Below, in pieces: positions 27,121 through 36,833 of a stretch of DNA of 64,000 nt. The stretch's first letter is position 1. Each line of letters begins with the position of its first letter. The stretch spans positions 1-64,000 of the forward strand of contig JAUIGE010000032.1 of NCBI GenBank assembly GCA_030430205.1. The letters are read 5' to 3'. The translations under genes and the position numbers were made by a program. This DNA is from Bacteroidia bacterium. GTDB lineage: Bacteria; Bacteroidota; Bacteroidia; J057. The notes below the pieces were generated by a model that ran no database searches, was not told the origin of the DNA, and was given only the letters and a program-made list of their open reading frames with translations.

Positions 27121-28143
27121 ATGGACACAGCCAAAATCTTAAGCATCAAACCTCTTGGATTTCCCTGGGAAACCCAGGATCCTTTTTTGTTTTGTGCCTA
27201 CCATCGGGATGAATATCCCGTGGGGACAGCCCAGATGGGCCCCGATCGTTCCTTGCTGAATGGGAGAAATATCGGGCAGGATTTTACTGTTAAAGACGGC
27301 TGGCGGATGTACCACGGCAAGACCGTGCCTGGCTTTCCTTATCATCCGCATCGCGGTTTTGAAACCATCACCATCAACAAGGAAGGGATCGTAGATCACT
27401 CGGACTCATTGGGCGCGGCGGGTCGCTTTGGCGAAGGCGATGTGCAGTGGATGACGGCTGGCAAAGGCGTGCAGCATTCTGAGATGTTCCCTCTTCTTCA
27501 TGAAGACAAAGAAAATCCTTTGGAGATATTCCAGGTCTGGCTCAACCTTCCCAAAGCCAGCAAAATGGTAGAACCACATTTCAAAATGCTGTGGCAGGAT
27601 GCGATTCCGACTGTGGTGGAGCAGGACGATGAGGGCAGAAAAACATGGATTGATGTGATAGCCGGAAGCCTCAAAGGCGTTCATGCGCCCGCACCTACCC
27701 CAGATTCCTGGGCAGCGAATCCTGATAATCAGGTGGGGGTATTGACCATCAAAATGGAAGCCCATGCAGCGTGGAGCTTGCCCGCGACGGTAGCTGGCGT
27801 GAACAGATCGCTTTATTTCTATAGCGGAGATTCATTTGAGCTGGATGGGAAAAAGCTGGAAGGACATCATTTGATTCACCTTCGGCCAGATGCAGATATT
27901 TCCCTGAAAAACGGATCAAAAGATGCCTACTTCCTGATGTTACAGGGAAAACCTATCAGCGAGCCAGTGGCTCAATATGGGCCATTTGTCATGAATACGC
28001 AGGAAGAGATTCAGCAGGCATTTGCCGACTACCGCAAGACACAGTTTGGTGGCTGGCCCTGGCCGATGCAGGAGCAGGTACATGGTAAAGAAAAAGGGCG
28101 CTTTGCGCTGCATGCGGATGGGAGGGAGGAAGAACGGAATTAA
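27121..28143 (+). CDS. Pirin family cupin protein
   Basis: 340 residues, cytoplasmic. The N-terminal cupin carries the pirin metal-site signature: PHRGFETIT (His pair) and [16 protein letters not shown] (His and Glu), followed by [11 protein letters not shown]. The C-terminal cupin is more diverged, as is normal for pirins. Some bacterial pirins are quercetin dioxygenases or bind metabolic enzymes and others respond to redox stress; the role here cannot be told. It has a long upstream region with a perfect palindrome, so it may be independently regulated. A large inverted repeat begins just after its stop codon. Confidence 0.92.
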   Translation: MDTAKILSIKPLGFPWETQDPFLFCAYHRDEYPVGTAQMGPDRSLLNGRNIGQDFTVKDGWRMYHGKTVPGFPYHPHRGFETITINKEGIVDHSDSLGAAGRFGEGDVQWMTAGKGVQHSEMFPLLHEDKENPLEIFQVWLNLPKASKMVEPHFKMLWQDAIPTVVEQDDEGRKTWIDVIAGSLKGVHAPAPTPDSWAANPDNQVGVLTIKMEAHAAWSLPATVAGVNRSLYFYSGDSFELDGKKLEGHHLIHLRPDADISLKNGSKDAYFLMLQGKPISEPVAQYGPFVMNTQEEIQQAFADYRKTQFGGWPWPMQEQVHGKEKGRFALHADGREEERN

Positions 28144-28230
28144 GAATGACGGACAAGGATTTTAGATTTTTGAAGGAAGGATCAAAAAGTCTTCACTTCT
28201 AAAATCCTTGTTCCTTGTTCGATATTCTTA
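28144..28230. repeat. Inverted repeat behind the pirin stop codon
   Basis: GGACAAGGATTTTAGA (28151) pairs with TCTAAAATCCTTGTTCC (28198) with a one-base bulge, and outer AAGAAT / ATTCTT bases extend it. No clean T tract follows on the plus strand, so it looks more like a palindromic repeat element than an ordinary terminator. Confidence 0.7.
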
Positions 28231-28256
28231 AATCAATCCCCGATCTTTGCTACTTC

Positions 28257-29330
28257 ATGAAGAAAATCAGCACACATAGCAACTACCTTCAGTCCCAGCC
28301 TCAGCTTCAGGGGGCTGTCATCCGGCTGCTTTTCAGCCGGGATGACGCCAACCTGCGGTTGGCGATACAATTGCTCAGCCGTGCTGAGACCCCGCCTCTG
28401 CTGCGCGCGGCGCTGCTGGTAGCAGCGCATCAGGAGCGCCGCAGCCAGGCGCAACAGCTCATGCTCAAACATGCGCTGCGCATACAGCTTCCGGAAGCCC
28501 TCGTTCCGGTCTATGACAAGCTGTTTCACCTTCACCATCCCACAGACCCCTATCCAGGCCCCAACGGCCTGCACATCAACAGCCTGAGCAGGCTGCTCGA
28601 CAGCGATGATGCCCTTGATGGCATGGAAGTCGCCCGGATGATGGTCAAAAGCGATGATGTGCGCCTGCAGGCCTGCGGCCTGCATCATTGGCTACTCAGC
28701 CAGGATGAGCGTTTGCTGTATTATGTACTCAGTACCTTGAAAGCGGGTGACCTCAAGCCTGCGCTGCAGCACAAGACATTCCGGCTGTATGCCCGTCTGA
28801 ACGAGGCCATGTATGCCTTCCGGCGAATGGAAATACTAAAGCTGGATGGACAGGAAAGGCAACTTTCACGTTTTCCTGAGGTGGTGGCGGACCTTCCCGT
28901 CCTGAAGGAGATGCATCTTTTGCATCATGAGTTTGAAACGATTCCTCCCAAAGCTTTGGCTTTGCCCAGGTTGGAGAAACTCAGCCTGACCCACAACCGG
29001 CTGTCTGAATTTCCGCCTTTTGCGCAGCCCATGCCACAGCTTCATTACCTGGATCTGAGCTATCAGAAAAACCCCTGGCAGGACTATGCCAGCCCGCTCG
29101 ACTCGCTTCCGGGGCTCAAATCGCTCAAACTCGCAGGCCTGGGCCTGCGCGAGATCCCGGAAGCCATCGCTTCCCTGCCAGCCCTCGTCCATCTCGATCT
29201 TCGGGATAATGAGATTCGGGAGCTTCCCGACTTTCTGTTTGAGCTTCCCCGACTTCAGTCGGTGGATTTGCGTGGCAATAAGGTACATCAGTTTCCTGAT
29301 GGAGAGCTAAATCTGAAGCTTCGTGTGTAG
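28257..29330 (+). CDS. Leucine-rich repeat protein
   Basis: 357 residues from the ATG at 28257. A longer TTG-initiated frame from 28215 would begin inside the inverted repeat and adds no domain. The first half is helical and HEAT-like (about 20-180; LRLAIQLLSR, LRAALLVAAHQERR). The second half contains about six LRRs (LPRLEKLSLTHNRLSEFP, LVHLDLRDNEIRELP, LQSVDLRGNKVHQFP). No signal peptide or lipobox is visible, so it is probably cytoplasmic. Such proteins usually bind other proteins. I do not recognise a specific family. An R1 repeat starts immediately after the stop codon. Confidence 0.8.
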   Translation: MKKISTHSNYLQSQPQLQGAVIRLLFSRDDANLRLAIQLLSRAETPPLLRAALLVAAHQERRSQAQQLMLKHALRIQLPEALVPVYDKLFHLHHPTDPYPGPNGLHINSLSRLLDSDDALDGMEVARMMVKSDDVRLQACGLHHWLLSQDERLLYYVLSTLKAGDLKPALQHKTFRLYARLNEAMYAFRRMEILKLDGQERQLSRFPEVVADLPVLKEMHLLHHEFETIPPKALALPRLEKLSLTHNRLSEFPPFAQPMPQLHYLDLSYQKNPWQDYASPLDSLPGLKSLKLAGLGLREIPEAIASLPALVHLDLRDNEIRELPDFLFELPRLQSVDLRGNKVHQFPDGELNLKLRV

Positions 29331-29378
29331 AAACTCGAAACCCAAAACTCGAAACCCAAAACTCGGAACCCAAAACTC
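29331..29378. repeat. R1 repeat between the LRR gene and gltX
   Basis: Three to four copies of a 14-bp double heptamer (CGAAACCCAAAACT) begin directly after the TAG of the LRR gene. Confidence 0.9.
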
Positions 29379-29419
29379 TTTTCCGTACCTTGCGCCCAAA
29401 TTTTCAAAAACCATTAAAA

Positions 29420-31174
29420 TTGAAAAAACCAGTAGTCAGATTCGCTCCAAGCCCCACGGGGCCTTTACACATGGGCGGCGTGCGCACCGCCTTGTACAAC
29501 TACCTCTTTGCCCGCCAGCAAGGCGGCACCCTCATCCTTCGGATTGAAGATACAGACCAAAACCGCTTCGTGCCGGGCGCGGAGGAATACATCATTGATG
29601 CGCTGAATTGGTGTGGCATTACCTTCGATGAGGGCGTGCATTTGGGGGGCGAAAGAGGCCCCTATCGCCAGAGTGAGCGCAGCGATATTTACAGGAAATA
29701 TGTAGAGCTATTGATTGAAAAAGGCGAAGCCTACTATGCCTTCGATACAGAAGAAGAACTGAATGCGATGCGCGAAAGACTGGAGAAGGCGGGCAGCCAC
29801 ACCCGTACCTACAATTTTGAAACGCGCAAGCAGATGAATAATAGCCTGACGCTCTCCCCTGAGGAAGTGAAGGCACGCCTGGATGCGGGCGACCCCTATG
29901 TGGTTCGCATCAAAATCCCTGAAAATGTAGAGGTGAAATTCTACGATGAAGTGCGCAAGGAAGTCGTGGTCAACAGCAATGAAGTGGACGACAAAGTCCT
30001 TTTGAAGAGCGACGGCCTGCCGACCTACCACCTCGCCAACATCGTTGATGATCACCTGATGGACGTCACCCACGTGATACGTGGGGAAGAGTGGTTGCCT
30101 TCGGCGCCCTTGCATGTGCTGCTCTACCGCGCCTTCGGCTGGGAGAATACCATGCCCAAATGGGTGCATCTGCCCCTGCTTCTCAAGCCGGACCCCGGCG
30201 CGATCATGAAAAACAAAGGCCTGCGTCGGGAGATGACCGACAAGCTGACCGATGAATTCATGCAGAAGCATAGCGAAGAAGTGAGCGAGGACATGCGCTC
30301 CAAAGTGCACAGTTTTGTGCAAAATGTGCTGTCAAACCCCAGCGGCTTTACCCAGCAGCTCAAAGAAAACGAAAAAGATCCCGGCTTTCTCAAACTTGCC
30401 AAAAACTTCCTGCATGGCGCTTTTTATGGCAAATTGAGCAAAAGAGATGGCGACCGCCTGGGCTTCCCGGTATTTCCGGCGGACTGGATCGATCCGAAGA
30501 CAGGCGCAAAATCTGCGGGCTACCGCGAGGCGGGCTATATGCCCCATGCTTTCCTCAATGCCCTCGCACTGCTGGGCTGGAATCCCGGCAATGATGAAGA
30601 AATCATGAACATGGATCGCCTGATCGAACTATTTTCGCTCGACCGCATCAGCCATTCGGGCGCGCGTTTTGATCAGGACAAAATGAAATGGTTCAACCAA
30701 AGCTATATCCGAAACAGCAGCGATGAAGCCCTTTTGCCACTGGTGAAAGCGGAATTGCAAAAAGCAGAGCTGGCTACACATGATGACAGCCTGCTGTTGC
30801 AGGTGATCGCTTTGCTGAAGGAAAGGGTCAGTTTTTTGCCGGAATTTGCGGAAATGGCAGGCATGTTTTTCGGTGATCCTCAGACATTTGACCAGAATAT
30901 GGTCGAAAAGCGCTGGAAGCCCGAGAGCAAAGACTATCTGCAGGACCTGCATGCACGTTGGGATGCCCTGCCTGAGTGGAAATCTCAGCCCTTGCATGAC
31001 GCCTTTGAGGCGCTGGTGGCAGAGCGCGAAATCAATAGCGGACAAGTGCTCGCACCCCTTCGCCTGGCCCTGACAGGCATTCCGAACGGTCCCGGCGTTT
31101 TTGATATCGCGGAGGTCATAGGAAAAGAAGCTTCGCTGAGGAGGATTTCGACGGCAGTCGCGAAACTGGGGTAG
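29420..31174 (+). CDS. gltX: Glutamyl-tRNA synthetase with an insertion before the KMSKS-like loop
   Basis: 584 residues, charging tRNA(Glu) with glutamate. The chosen TTG at 29420 gives the usual start MKKPVVRFAPSPTGPLHMGG; an in-frame TTG at 29390 adds ten residues and no ATG is near. HIGH-like HMGG and KLSKRDGD (KMSKS loop) are both present, followed by LGFPVFPADW and the helical anticodon-binding domain. Between HLPLLLKPDPG and GKLSKRDGD lie about 80 extra, mostly helical charged residues (LRREMTDKLTDEF, SEDMRSKVHSFVQNVL). Bacterial GltX normally joins these motifs directly and is about 500 residues long. The frame is open and the insert is ordinary in composition, so it is probably functional. 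Confidence 0.95.
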   Translation: MKKPVVRFAPSPTGPLHMGGVRTALYNYLFARQQGGTLILRIEDTDQNRFVPGAEEYIIDALNWCGITFDEGVHLGGERGPYRQSERSDIYRKYVELLIEKGEAYYAFDTEEELNAMRERLEKAGSHTRTYNFETRKQMNNSLTLSPEEVKARLDAGDPYVVRIKIPENVEVKFYDEVRKEVVVNSNEVDDKVLLKSDGLPTYHLANIVDDHLMDVTHVIRGEEWLPSAPLHVLLYRAFGWENTMPKWVHLPLLLKPDPGAIMKNKGLRREMTDKLTDEFMQKHSEEVSEDMRSKVHSFVQNVLSNPSGFTQQLKENEKDPGFLKLAKNFLHGAFYGKLSKRDGDRLGFPVFPADWIDPKTGAKSAGYREAGYMPHAFLNALALLGWNPGNDEEIMNMDRLIELFSLDRISHSGARFDQDKMKWFNQSYIRNSSDEALLPLVKAELQKAELATHDDSLLLQVIALLKERVSFLPEFAEMAGMFFGDPQTFDQNMVEKRWKPESKDYLQDLHARWDALPEWKSQPLHDAFEALVAEREINSGQVLAPLRLALTGIPNGPGVFDIAEVIGKEASLRRISTAVAKLG

Positions 31175-31180
31175 TACCCC

Positions 31181-31302
31181 CAACCCGAAACCCAAAACCC
31201 GAAACCCGAAACCCGAAACCCAAAACCCGAAACCCAAAACCCGAAACCCGAAACCCGAAACCCAAAACCCGAAACTCAAAACTCAAAACCCAAAACCCGG
31301 AA
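31181..31302. repeat. R1 heptamer array downstream of gltX
   Basis: About 17 heptamers of CGAAACC and CAAAACC type in mixed order start seven bases after the gltX stop. This is the longest R1 array in the window. Confidence 0.95.
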
Positions 31303-31390
31303 CTATTCCAAAACTTCTTTCTATTTTTGCGTAATAGAGTTATTTTGTACCCGACCCATTTTTGACAATCACTTAGAAAGTAAAAATACA

Positions 31391-32284
31391 TTGGCAAAGA
31401 AACGCAAAACCCGTATTCAGAAATTTATCAACTACACCAAAGAGGCATTCTTTTCTCCTATGCACCTGGTAGGGATTGGGGTCATCGCAGCTTTAACGGT
31501 GCTGGGAGCGCTTTTACTGCCCGCTTTGGGCGTGGAGCCCCAGTCTGTTATCCTGATGGGTGGAGGCCTTGAGTTGATTTTGCTCAGTACGATCTCCAAC
31601 AATCCTCGCTTCATCCGTGCGGTCAATGCAAAATATCAGAAAGACATAGATGCCTTTTACAAGACCAAAACCATTGTAGATTACTACAATGCAATGACCC
31701 AGGAATCTCAGGTTCGTTTTGATAGCTTGCGCAAGCGCATACGCGAAGTGCGCGACAGCTTCAAAAAAATCAATACCAATGCGCCTGGACTGGTCAATAA
31801 TTTCATGACCAAGCTCTCTTCTATTGAGTCTTCCTACGCCCGTCTGTTGTATTTCAAAGACAAATTTCCGCAGCTCGCTGGCGAGCAAATCATGCAGAAG
31901 ACGGTCATGGAGATTGACAAGCTCAATCAGGAGCTCAAAACGGCCTCAGGCCGCCTGAAGCAGATCAAAGAAAAGCGCTTGCGCTTGCTTCAGATGCGCA
32001 TGGACAACTACTACAAAGTAGGTGAAAACCGCGAAGTGATCGAAGAGCAACTTCAGACCATTGAAGAAATGGTCGAATACATCAAGGATCAGCCGATGAC
32101 CTTGCAAAATACAGAGCGCGAAGACATCATGATCGACAACCTGCTCTTTGAAACAGAGCAGACCCAGGAAAGCCTGGAAGAGATCGAATCGCTCATGCGA
32201 TCGGAGTTCTATCCCGGCCTCACAGGGGACCTGACCATGGAAGACATAGAGGAGTTTGAGCAGGGACTCAAAGACAAGGAATAG
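31391..32284 (+). CDS. Membrane-anchored coiled-coil protein of unknown function
   Basis: 297 residues from a TTG start (MAKKRKTRIQKF); no in-frame ATG precedes it. A basic N-terminus is followed by two hydrophobic helices (about 24-45 and 50-68) and then a long, highly charged helical and coiled-coil region to the end (IDKLNQELKTASGRLKQIKEKR). The C-terminus is acidic. The layout suggests an inner-membrane protein with a cytoplasmic coiled-coil tail. I do not recognise a family. An R1 array lies on each side, and an intrinsic terminator follows. Confidence 0.8.
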   Translation: MAKKRKTRIQKFINYTKEAFFSPMHLVGIGVIAALTVLGALLLPALGVEPQSVILMGGGLELILLSTISNNPRFIRAVNAKYQKDIDAFYKTKTIVDYYNAMTQESQVRFDSLRKRIREVRDSFKKINTNAPGLVNNFMTKLSSIESSYARLLYFKDKFPQLAGEQIMQKTVMEIDKLNQELKTASGRLKQIKEKRLRLLQMRMDNYYKVGENREVIEEQLQTIEEMVEYIKDQPMTLQNTEREDIMIDNLLFETEQTQESLEEIESLMRSEFYPGLTGDLTMEDIEEFEQGLKDKE

Positions 32285-32336
32285 CAACCCGAAACACAAA
32301 ACCCGAAACCCAAAACCCGAAACCCGAAACCCAAAA
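32284..32336. repeat. R1 repeat behind the coiled-coil gene
   Basis: About seven CGAAACC/CAAAACC heptamers begin at the last base of the TAG stop codon and end just before the terminator hairpin. Confidence 0.9.
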
Positions 32337-32337
32337 C

Positions 32338-32378
32338 AAGGAACACGAAACTCAACCATTTCTTGTTCCTTTTTTTTA
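32338..32378 (+). terminator. Intrinsic terminator after the coiled-coil gene
   Basis: AAGGAACA pairs with TGTTCCTT across an 18-base loop and runs into seven more T. It directly follows the R1 array. Confidence 0.75.
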
Positions 32379-32422
32379 TTCAATAGCTTTTTTTACAAAA
32401 ACTTAATCCCAAAGAATAACAT

Positions 32423-33196
32423 ATGTTTTCAAGCTTGAAGACCGAGATATCAGGAAGCGTTTTTACCATCACGATCAACCGCCCTGACAAACTGAATGCC
32501 CTGAACCAGAGCGTGATGAGCGAACTGGATCAGGCGCTGGATATTTTCCTGCAAAACGACAATTTGCGGGGTGCCATCCTGAGAGGAGAAGGCGAAAAGG
32601 CCTTTGCTGCAGGTGCCGATATACAGGAATTTAGCGGCCTGGATGCTGCTTCCGGACAGGCGCTCAGCGAAAAGGGCCAGCGACTCTTTTTCAAAATTGA
32701 AAACAGCCCCAAACCCATCATCGCAGCCGTCAACGGCTTTGCGCTGGGGGGCGGTTGTGAGTTGGCGATGGCCTGCCATCTGCGTGTGGCTTCCACCAAT
32801 GCCCTTTTTGGGCAGCCTGAAGTGAAATTAGGCCTCTTGCCAGGATATGGCGGGACTCAGCGCCTGGTCCAGCTGATCGGAAAAGGCAAAGCCACCGAGT
32901 ACCTCCTCACCGCTGACATGATCAATGCCGAAAAAGCCCTCGAATGGGGACTTGTCAATCATGTCACCACCCGTCTGGAATTGGTCGATAAGTGCCTCGA
33001 AATTTTGGCAAAAATAGCCAAACAAGGCCCCCTCGCGGTAAGATATACCTTGCAGGCGATATCGGATGGCGTTAATGGCCGCGATGGCTATAAGACGGAA
33101 GCTGAGCTTTTTGGAAAAGCAATCGTTTCAGAAGATGCCGCCGAAGGCACTGCTGCCTTTCTGGAGAAGAGAAAAGCCAATTTTCAAGGAAAATAG
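32423..33196 (+). CDS. Enoyl-CoA hydratase/isomerase family protein
   Basis: 257 residues, the normal length for a crotonase. Probably hydrates enoyl-CoA in fatty-acid or amino-acid breakdown. Oxyanion-hole segments are GADIQEF and ALGGGCELA. Both catalytic glutamates of true hydratases are present, in GGGCELA and FGQPEVKLGLLPGYGGTQRL. The ATG at 32423 lies 45 bp behind the upstream terminator and probably has its own promoter. Substrate specificity cannot be read from the sequence. Confidence 0.93.
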   Translation: MFSSLKTEISGSVFTITINRPDKLNALNQSVMSELDQALDIFLQNDNLRGAILRGEGEKAFAAGADIQEFSGLDAASGQALSEKGQRLFFKIENSPKPIIAAVNGFALGGGCELAMACHLRVASTNALFGQPEVKLGLLPGYGGTQRLVQLIGKGKATEYLLTADMINAEKALEWGLVNHVTTRLELVDKCLEILAKIAKQGPLAVRYTLQAISDGVNGRDGYKTEAELFGKAIVSEDAAEGTAAFLEKRKANFQGK

Positions 33197-33242
33197 GCCG
33201 CTAAGTAATAGATCGAAAATAAGTAAATCCATGATTTGGAAG

Positions 33243-33276
33243 AGTTTGACGCAGATCACACAGATTTTTATGATTA
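33243..33276. repeat. R4 repeat upstream of the FKBP gene
   Basis: A stretch beginning GTTTGACGCAGATCACACAG resembles one at 49551-49589 (ATTGACGCAGATAATACTG), both continuing ATTTTTnTGATT. It probably belongs to a dispersed intergenic repeat family. Confidence 0.55.
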
Positions 33277-33293
33277 AAGATGTTTTTTCCGGC

Positions 33294-34169
33294 ATGAGAC
33301 TTTCCCTTCTCCTATCCTGCTTTTTTCTTTTATTCTCAGCGCAAGCGCAGATTTCTTTCGACAAAAGCAAAGAAGTAAACTATTTCCTGGGTGACACTTT
33401 TGCCCGCTCCACGGACTATCTCCGCATTTTTCCCACAGGCAAAACCATCGCCAAAGCCGTGAAACAAGGGAAAAGGCGGAAAAATTTTCCCACCCAGGAG
33501 GAAGCCGATCAGATCATTGACCGCATTGAAAATGAGGAAGAAGGGCATAGCTACGGTGCGCAGGATTATGTCGATCTGGCGCGGGTATTGGGGAAATCTG
33601 TGTATGAACACAATGACTACCTGGGCCTGAAGTTTCATGCAAAATCCTTTGTGGAAGGTTTTGAAGCGGGCAAAAACAAAGACAGCCGTTTTACGGCTGC
33701 CGAACGCAGCAAAATCGGCAGCCAACTCGCCGAAAAAGTACTGCTCGCAGAGACAGAAAGAGCCCGCAGGATTGCCCAGCGCAACCTGATCCGGGGAGAA
33801 GATTTTTTAACAAAAAACAAAAACAAAGCAGGCGTACATACACTGGAAAGCGGCGTCCAGTATGAAATATTGGAGCAGGGAGAGGGCCCCAAACCCTCCA
33901 AAACCAGCAAAATCAACGTCCATTATGAAGGTAGCCTCCTGGACGGCACCGTCTTCGATAGCTCCTACAAAAGAAAAGAAAGCATTACTTTTTCACTCCG
34001 CGACATGATACAGGGATGGAAGGAAGTCGTCCCGCTGATGCCGACAGGCAGCAAATGGAAAATTTATATTCCCTCCAAGCTGGCTTATGGGAAAGAAGGC
34101 TATCCCGGACTCATCCCTCCCAACGCGACACTCGTATTTGTGATTGAATTGATAGAGGTAGTAAAATAG
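33294..34169 (+). CDS. Secreted FKBP-type peptidyl-prolyl isomerase
   Basis: 291 residues from the ATG at 33294, which gives a clean signal peptide (MRLSLLLSCFFLLFSAQA). The open frame extends further upstream into the end of the hydratase gene, but that part is not protein-like. A helical FKBP_N-like dimerisation region (about 20-170; YGAQDYVDLARVLGKSVYEHNDYLGLKF) precedes a C-terminal FKBP domain (INVHYEGSLLDGTVFDSS, GWKEVVPLMPTGSKWKIYIP, LAYGKEGYPGLIPPNATLVF). It probably helps fold periplasmic or outer-membrane proteins. It is the first gene of a tight plus-strand run with a TPR protein and a histidine kinase. Confidence 0.93.
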   Translation: MRLSLLLSCFFLLFSAQAQISFDKSKEVNYFLGDTFARSTDYLRIFPTGKTIAKAVKQGKRRKNFPTQEEADQIIDRIENEEEGHSYGAQDYVDLARVLGKSVYEHNDYLGLKFHAKSFVEGFEAGKNKDSRFTAAERSKIGSQLAEKVLLAETERARRIAQRNLIRGEDFLTKNKNKAGVHTLESGVQYEILEQGEGPKPSKTSKINVHYEGSLLDGTVFDSSYKRKESITFSLRDMIQGWKEVVPLMPTGSKWKIYIPSKLAYGKEGYPGLIPPNATLVFVIELIEVVK

Positions 34170-34190
34170 AAAAAACGAAAAACGATTCCC

Positions 34191-35168
34191 ATGGATGACC
34201 TACTTGATCGTGCAGGCAGACTTTTTAAGGCCATAAAAGGCAATGTGGAGGAGATGTTTCAGCCTGAAACAGAGATGGCCAAAAAAGCTTTTCAACAGGC
34301 CAGCAAGCTGTTGAGAGAGGGGCAGGTGGAAGCGGCCATAGACCGCTTTGAGGATGCGATTCTGGCGGATCCGGACTTTGGTCCGGCTTATACCTGGCGC
34401 GGCATCGCCTGCCTGCAGGTGCAGGACTATACGGCTGCTTTGCAGGATTTTGGGGACGCGCTCAAGCGCGATCCCAAAGATGGGCGCGCCCATTATGGCT
34501 CCGGACTCGCCCTGGCAGGCCAGGGAAAAAACGCAGAGGCTCTGCTCGCCTTTGAGAAAGCCCTGGGGGTAAGCCCTGATTTTGCGCCTATTTACCAGAG
34601 CCGCGCTGAGCTGCATCAGGCCGCAGGCCGTTGGGAAGAAGCAGCCCGGGACTACCAGAAGGCAGTTAGCCTGGACCCCTCGCACCTGGCGACGCAACTC
34701 AAACTGGCCAGCATGCTGCGCAAGCTCAAACGCTTTGACGAAGCGCAGAAAAGCCTGCAAGCGCTCATGATCCATGCTCCTGCTTTTTACAAAACTTACC
34801 TGCTCAGAGGTCAGATTTTTTATGAGCAGGGCGAATGGGAAATGGCCTCCAAAAACCTGAGCCACAGCATTTCCCTCAATCCCGAGATCCCCCAAAGCTT
34901 TTTGCTGAGAGGCATTATTTACCTGAAACAAGGCGAATTGGAGCGGGCAGAGCAGGATTTTGAAAAAAGCCTGGAAATCAGACCTGAAGATGCCAAAGCC
35001 TATGCCTACCTGGCAGAGCTTGCCGCCTTGCGCGGAGAAAGCGAAATCATGTACGAGCATTTGGCCATGGCCAAAGAATTGGGTGCAGACTTATTGAAAA
35101 TAAGTCAGAAAGACGCCTTTGAGGCGTTGAGAGAGGAGGCGCGCTTTCAGGAGCTGCTGGCGCTTTGA
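34191..35168 (+). CDS. TPR repeat protein
   Basis: 325 residues, no signal peptide. About seven tetratricopeptide repeats fill residues 30-290 (GPAYTWRGIACLQVQDYTAAL, AKAYAYLAELAALRGE). Probably a cytoplasmic scaffold. It lies 21 bp after the FKBP gene and 12 bp before the histidine kinase, so the three are likely cotranscribed. Confidence 0.85.
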   Translation: MDDLLDRAGRLFKAIKGNVEEMFQPETEMAKKAFQQASKLLREGQVEAAIDRFEDAILADPDFGPAYTWRGIACLQVQDYTAALQDFGDALKRDPKDGRAHYGSGLALAGQGKNAEALLAFEKALGVSPDFAPIYQSRAELHQAAGRWEEAARDYQKAVSLDPSHLATQLKLASMLRKLKRFDEAQKSLQALMIHAPAFYKTYLLRGQIFYEQGEWEMASKNLSHSISLNPEIPQSFLLRGIIYLKQGELERAEQDFEKSLEIRPEDAKAYAYLAELAALRGESEIMYEHLAMAKELGADLLKISQKDAFEALREEARFQELLAL

Positions 35169-35180
35169 TAAAAAAAATCC

Positions 35181-36833
35181 ATGTCAAGATTCTATCTCAT
35201 ACTATGGGCTTTCCTCTTTTCTGCCTTCACGCTTCAGGGGCAGCAAGGCGATGAGTCTACGGTAAAAAAATGGGGCAATGAGGTAAAAGACGCACTGGAT
35301 TCAGCCCGCCTGAAAGACCGTTTGAAAAACACCAAACAGGGCGTACTCATATATTCTCTGGAAGGGAAAGCCAAAAGGCAAGAGAACCGGGGAGAGCTCG
35401 AAGAGGCTACGCTCAGTTATCTGCGTGTGGCAGAGCACTACCGCGAAGCGGCTGACAGCCTGGGCGTAGCCCGGACCTACAACAAGATAGCGAGCTTGTA
35501 TGCTCGCAGGGGAAATCCGCAGACCGCCCGCAAATACTTCCAGCTCGCTGCGCTGGCCAGTGGGGAAAAACCTTCCCCCAAACTTTCCGGCCTGGACACC
35601 GAAGGAGGAGCCGGCGGCTCAAAAGAAACAGAAGATGCACAGCCCAAATCAGAAAATAAAATTCCCGATTCCGGCCTGATTCCGGCCCCCAAAAGGGAAA
35701 GCTCCGCTTCCTCCCAACCTCCTTCCACTCCTGCTGTCAGCACCGAAAACCGCGCAAGCGGAGGCTTCACCCGCCTGCAATCTCAATTGGAAGCCATGCG
35801 GGATAGCTCAGAGTTATTGAAATTGCTGATCGAAGATCAGGAAAAAAACATCCTGATTCTGCAGCAGGAAAAAGAGCTGGCAGAAGAAAGGCAACTCCGC
35901 CAATTGCGCTTTCAATGGACATTGATTGCAGGCGCTTTAGGAGCCCTGCTCCTCGCTTCCCTGCTGTACAGAATGTTTCGCATCAGGCGAAAGGCTCTCT
36001 TGCAGACGCAAGCCGCGCTCGGCCAGTTGGCCGAAGCCCACGAGCAGCTGAAAGCCACACAGACTCAACTGGTTGAGTCGGAGAAAATGGCTTCTCTCGG
36101 CCTGCTCACAGCAGGCATCGCCCATGAAATCAACAACCCCATCAATTTTATTTCCGGAAATATAGAGCCGCTCAAGCAGGATATAGCTGATATTTTTGAA
36201 AGCTTTGGAAAGCAGCAGGATTCCCTTTCGGCCAAAGAAAAAGCAGATTTTTCCTATTTGAAGGAAGAGGTAGAGGAACTTCTGTCTGGTATAGAAGAAG
36301 GAGCCGAAAGGACGAGCCAGATCGTCAAAGGCCTGCGGGATTTTTCCCGCCTGGATGCAGCAGACCTGCAGCAATTTGACATCCACAGCGGCATCGAGTC
36401 CACCCTCAGCCTGCTTCGCAATGAACTCCAGGAAAGGAAAGTAGAGGTGGAGAAATCCTTTGCCAGGCTTCCCGAAATAGAAGGCTATCCCGGAAAAATA
36501 AATCAGGTACTGATGAATGTGCTCTCCAATGCCATACAGGCCATGCCTGAAGGAGGCACAGTGGGCATTATCACTGCTCTCGACGAGGAGACTCAGCAGC
36601 TTCAGCTTACGATTTTGGATAATGGAAAAGGCATTCCGAAAGAGATCCTCGGGAAAGTATTTGATCCTTTTTTTACTACCAAAGCAGTAGGGGAGGGGAC
36701 AGGTTTAGGGCTTGCCATCAGCAAAGGGATTGTGGACCAGCATCACGGCAGGATCACCATCAAAAGTGAGGTGAATGTAGGAACAGAAGTGCAACTCACT
36801 TTGCCGCTAAAGCAGCCTGAAGATACTCCCTGA
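35181..36833 (+). CDS. TPR-containing sensor histidine kinase
   Basis: 550 residues. Signal peptide about 1-20 (ending LQGQQ); periplasmic TPR-like helices about 50-130; a low-complexity linker; membrane helix about 252-270 ([18 protein letters not shown]). HisKA has the motif [13 protein letters not shown], and the HATPase shows [18 protein letters not shown] and [11 protein letters not shown]. There is no receiver domain and no cognate regulator next to it, so its partner is elsewhere. The catalytic half is of the same type as S2. Its 3' end overlaps the convergent gene by 38 bp. Confidence 0.93.
   Translation: MSRFYLILWAFLFSAFTLQGQQGDESTVKKWGNEVKDALDSARLKDRLKNTKQGVLIYSLEGKAKRQENRGELEEATLSYLRVAEHYREAADSLGVARTYNKIASLYARRGNPQTARKYFQLAALASGEKPSPKLSGLDTEGGAGGSKETEDAQPKSENKIPDSGLIPAPKRESSASSQPPSTPAVSTENRASGGFTRLQSQLEAMRDSSELLKLLIEDQEKNILILQQEKELAEERQLRQLRFQWTLIAGALGALLLASLLYRMFRIRRKALLQTQAALGQLAEAHEQLKATQTQLVESEKMASLGLLTAGIAHEINNPINFISGNIEPLKQDIADIFESFGKQQDSLSAKEKADFSYLKEEVEELLSGIEEGAERTSQIVKGLRDFSRLDAADLQQFDIHSGIESTLSLLRNELQERKVEVEKSFARLPEIEGYPGKINQVLMNVLSNAIQAMPEGGTVGIITALDEETQQLQLTILDNGKGIPKEILGKVFDPFFTTKAVGEGTGLGLAISKGIVDQHHGRITIKSEVNVGTEVQLTLPLKQPEDTP

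Noticed and set aside
29390-29419. Earlier TTG start for gltX
   Set aside because: The TTG at 29420 gives the typical GltX N-terminus; the earlier one adds residues with no counterpart in the family. Both remain possible.
31181-31302. R1 array considered as telomere-like or CRISPR
   Set aside because: The units are short degenerate heptamers without spacers, it is internal to the sequence, and copies recur between other genes.
33066-33293. Upstream extension of the FKBP gene
   Set aside because: It overlaps the hydratase gene and an R4 repeat, and it would bury the signal peptide.
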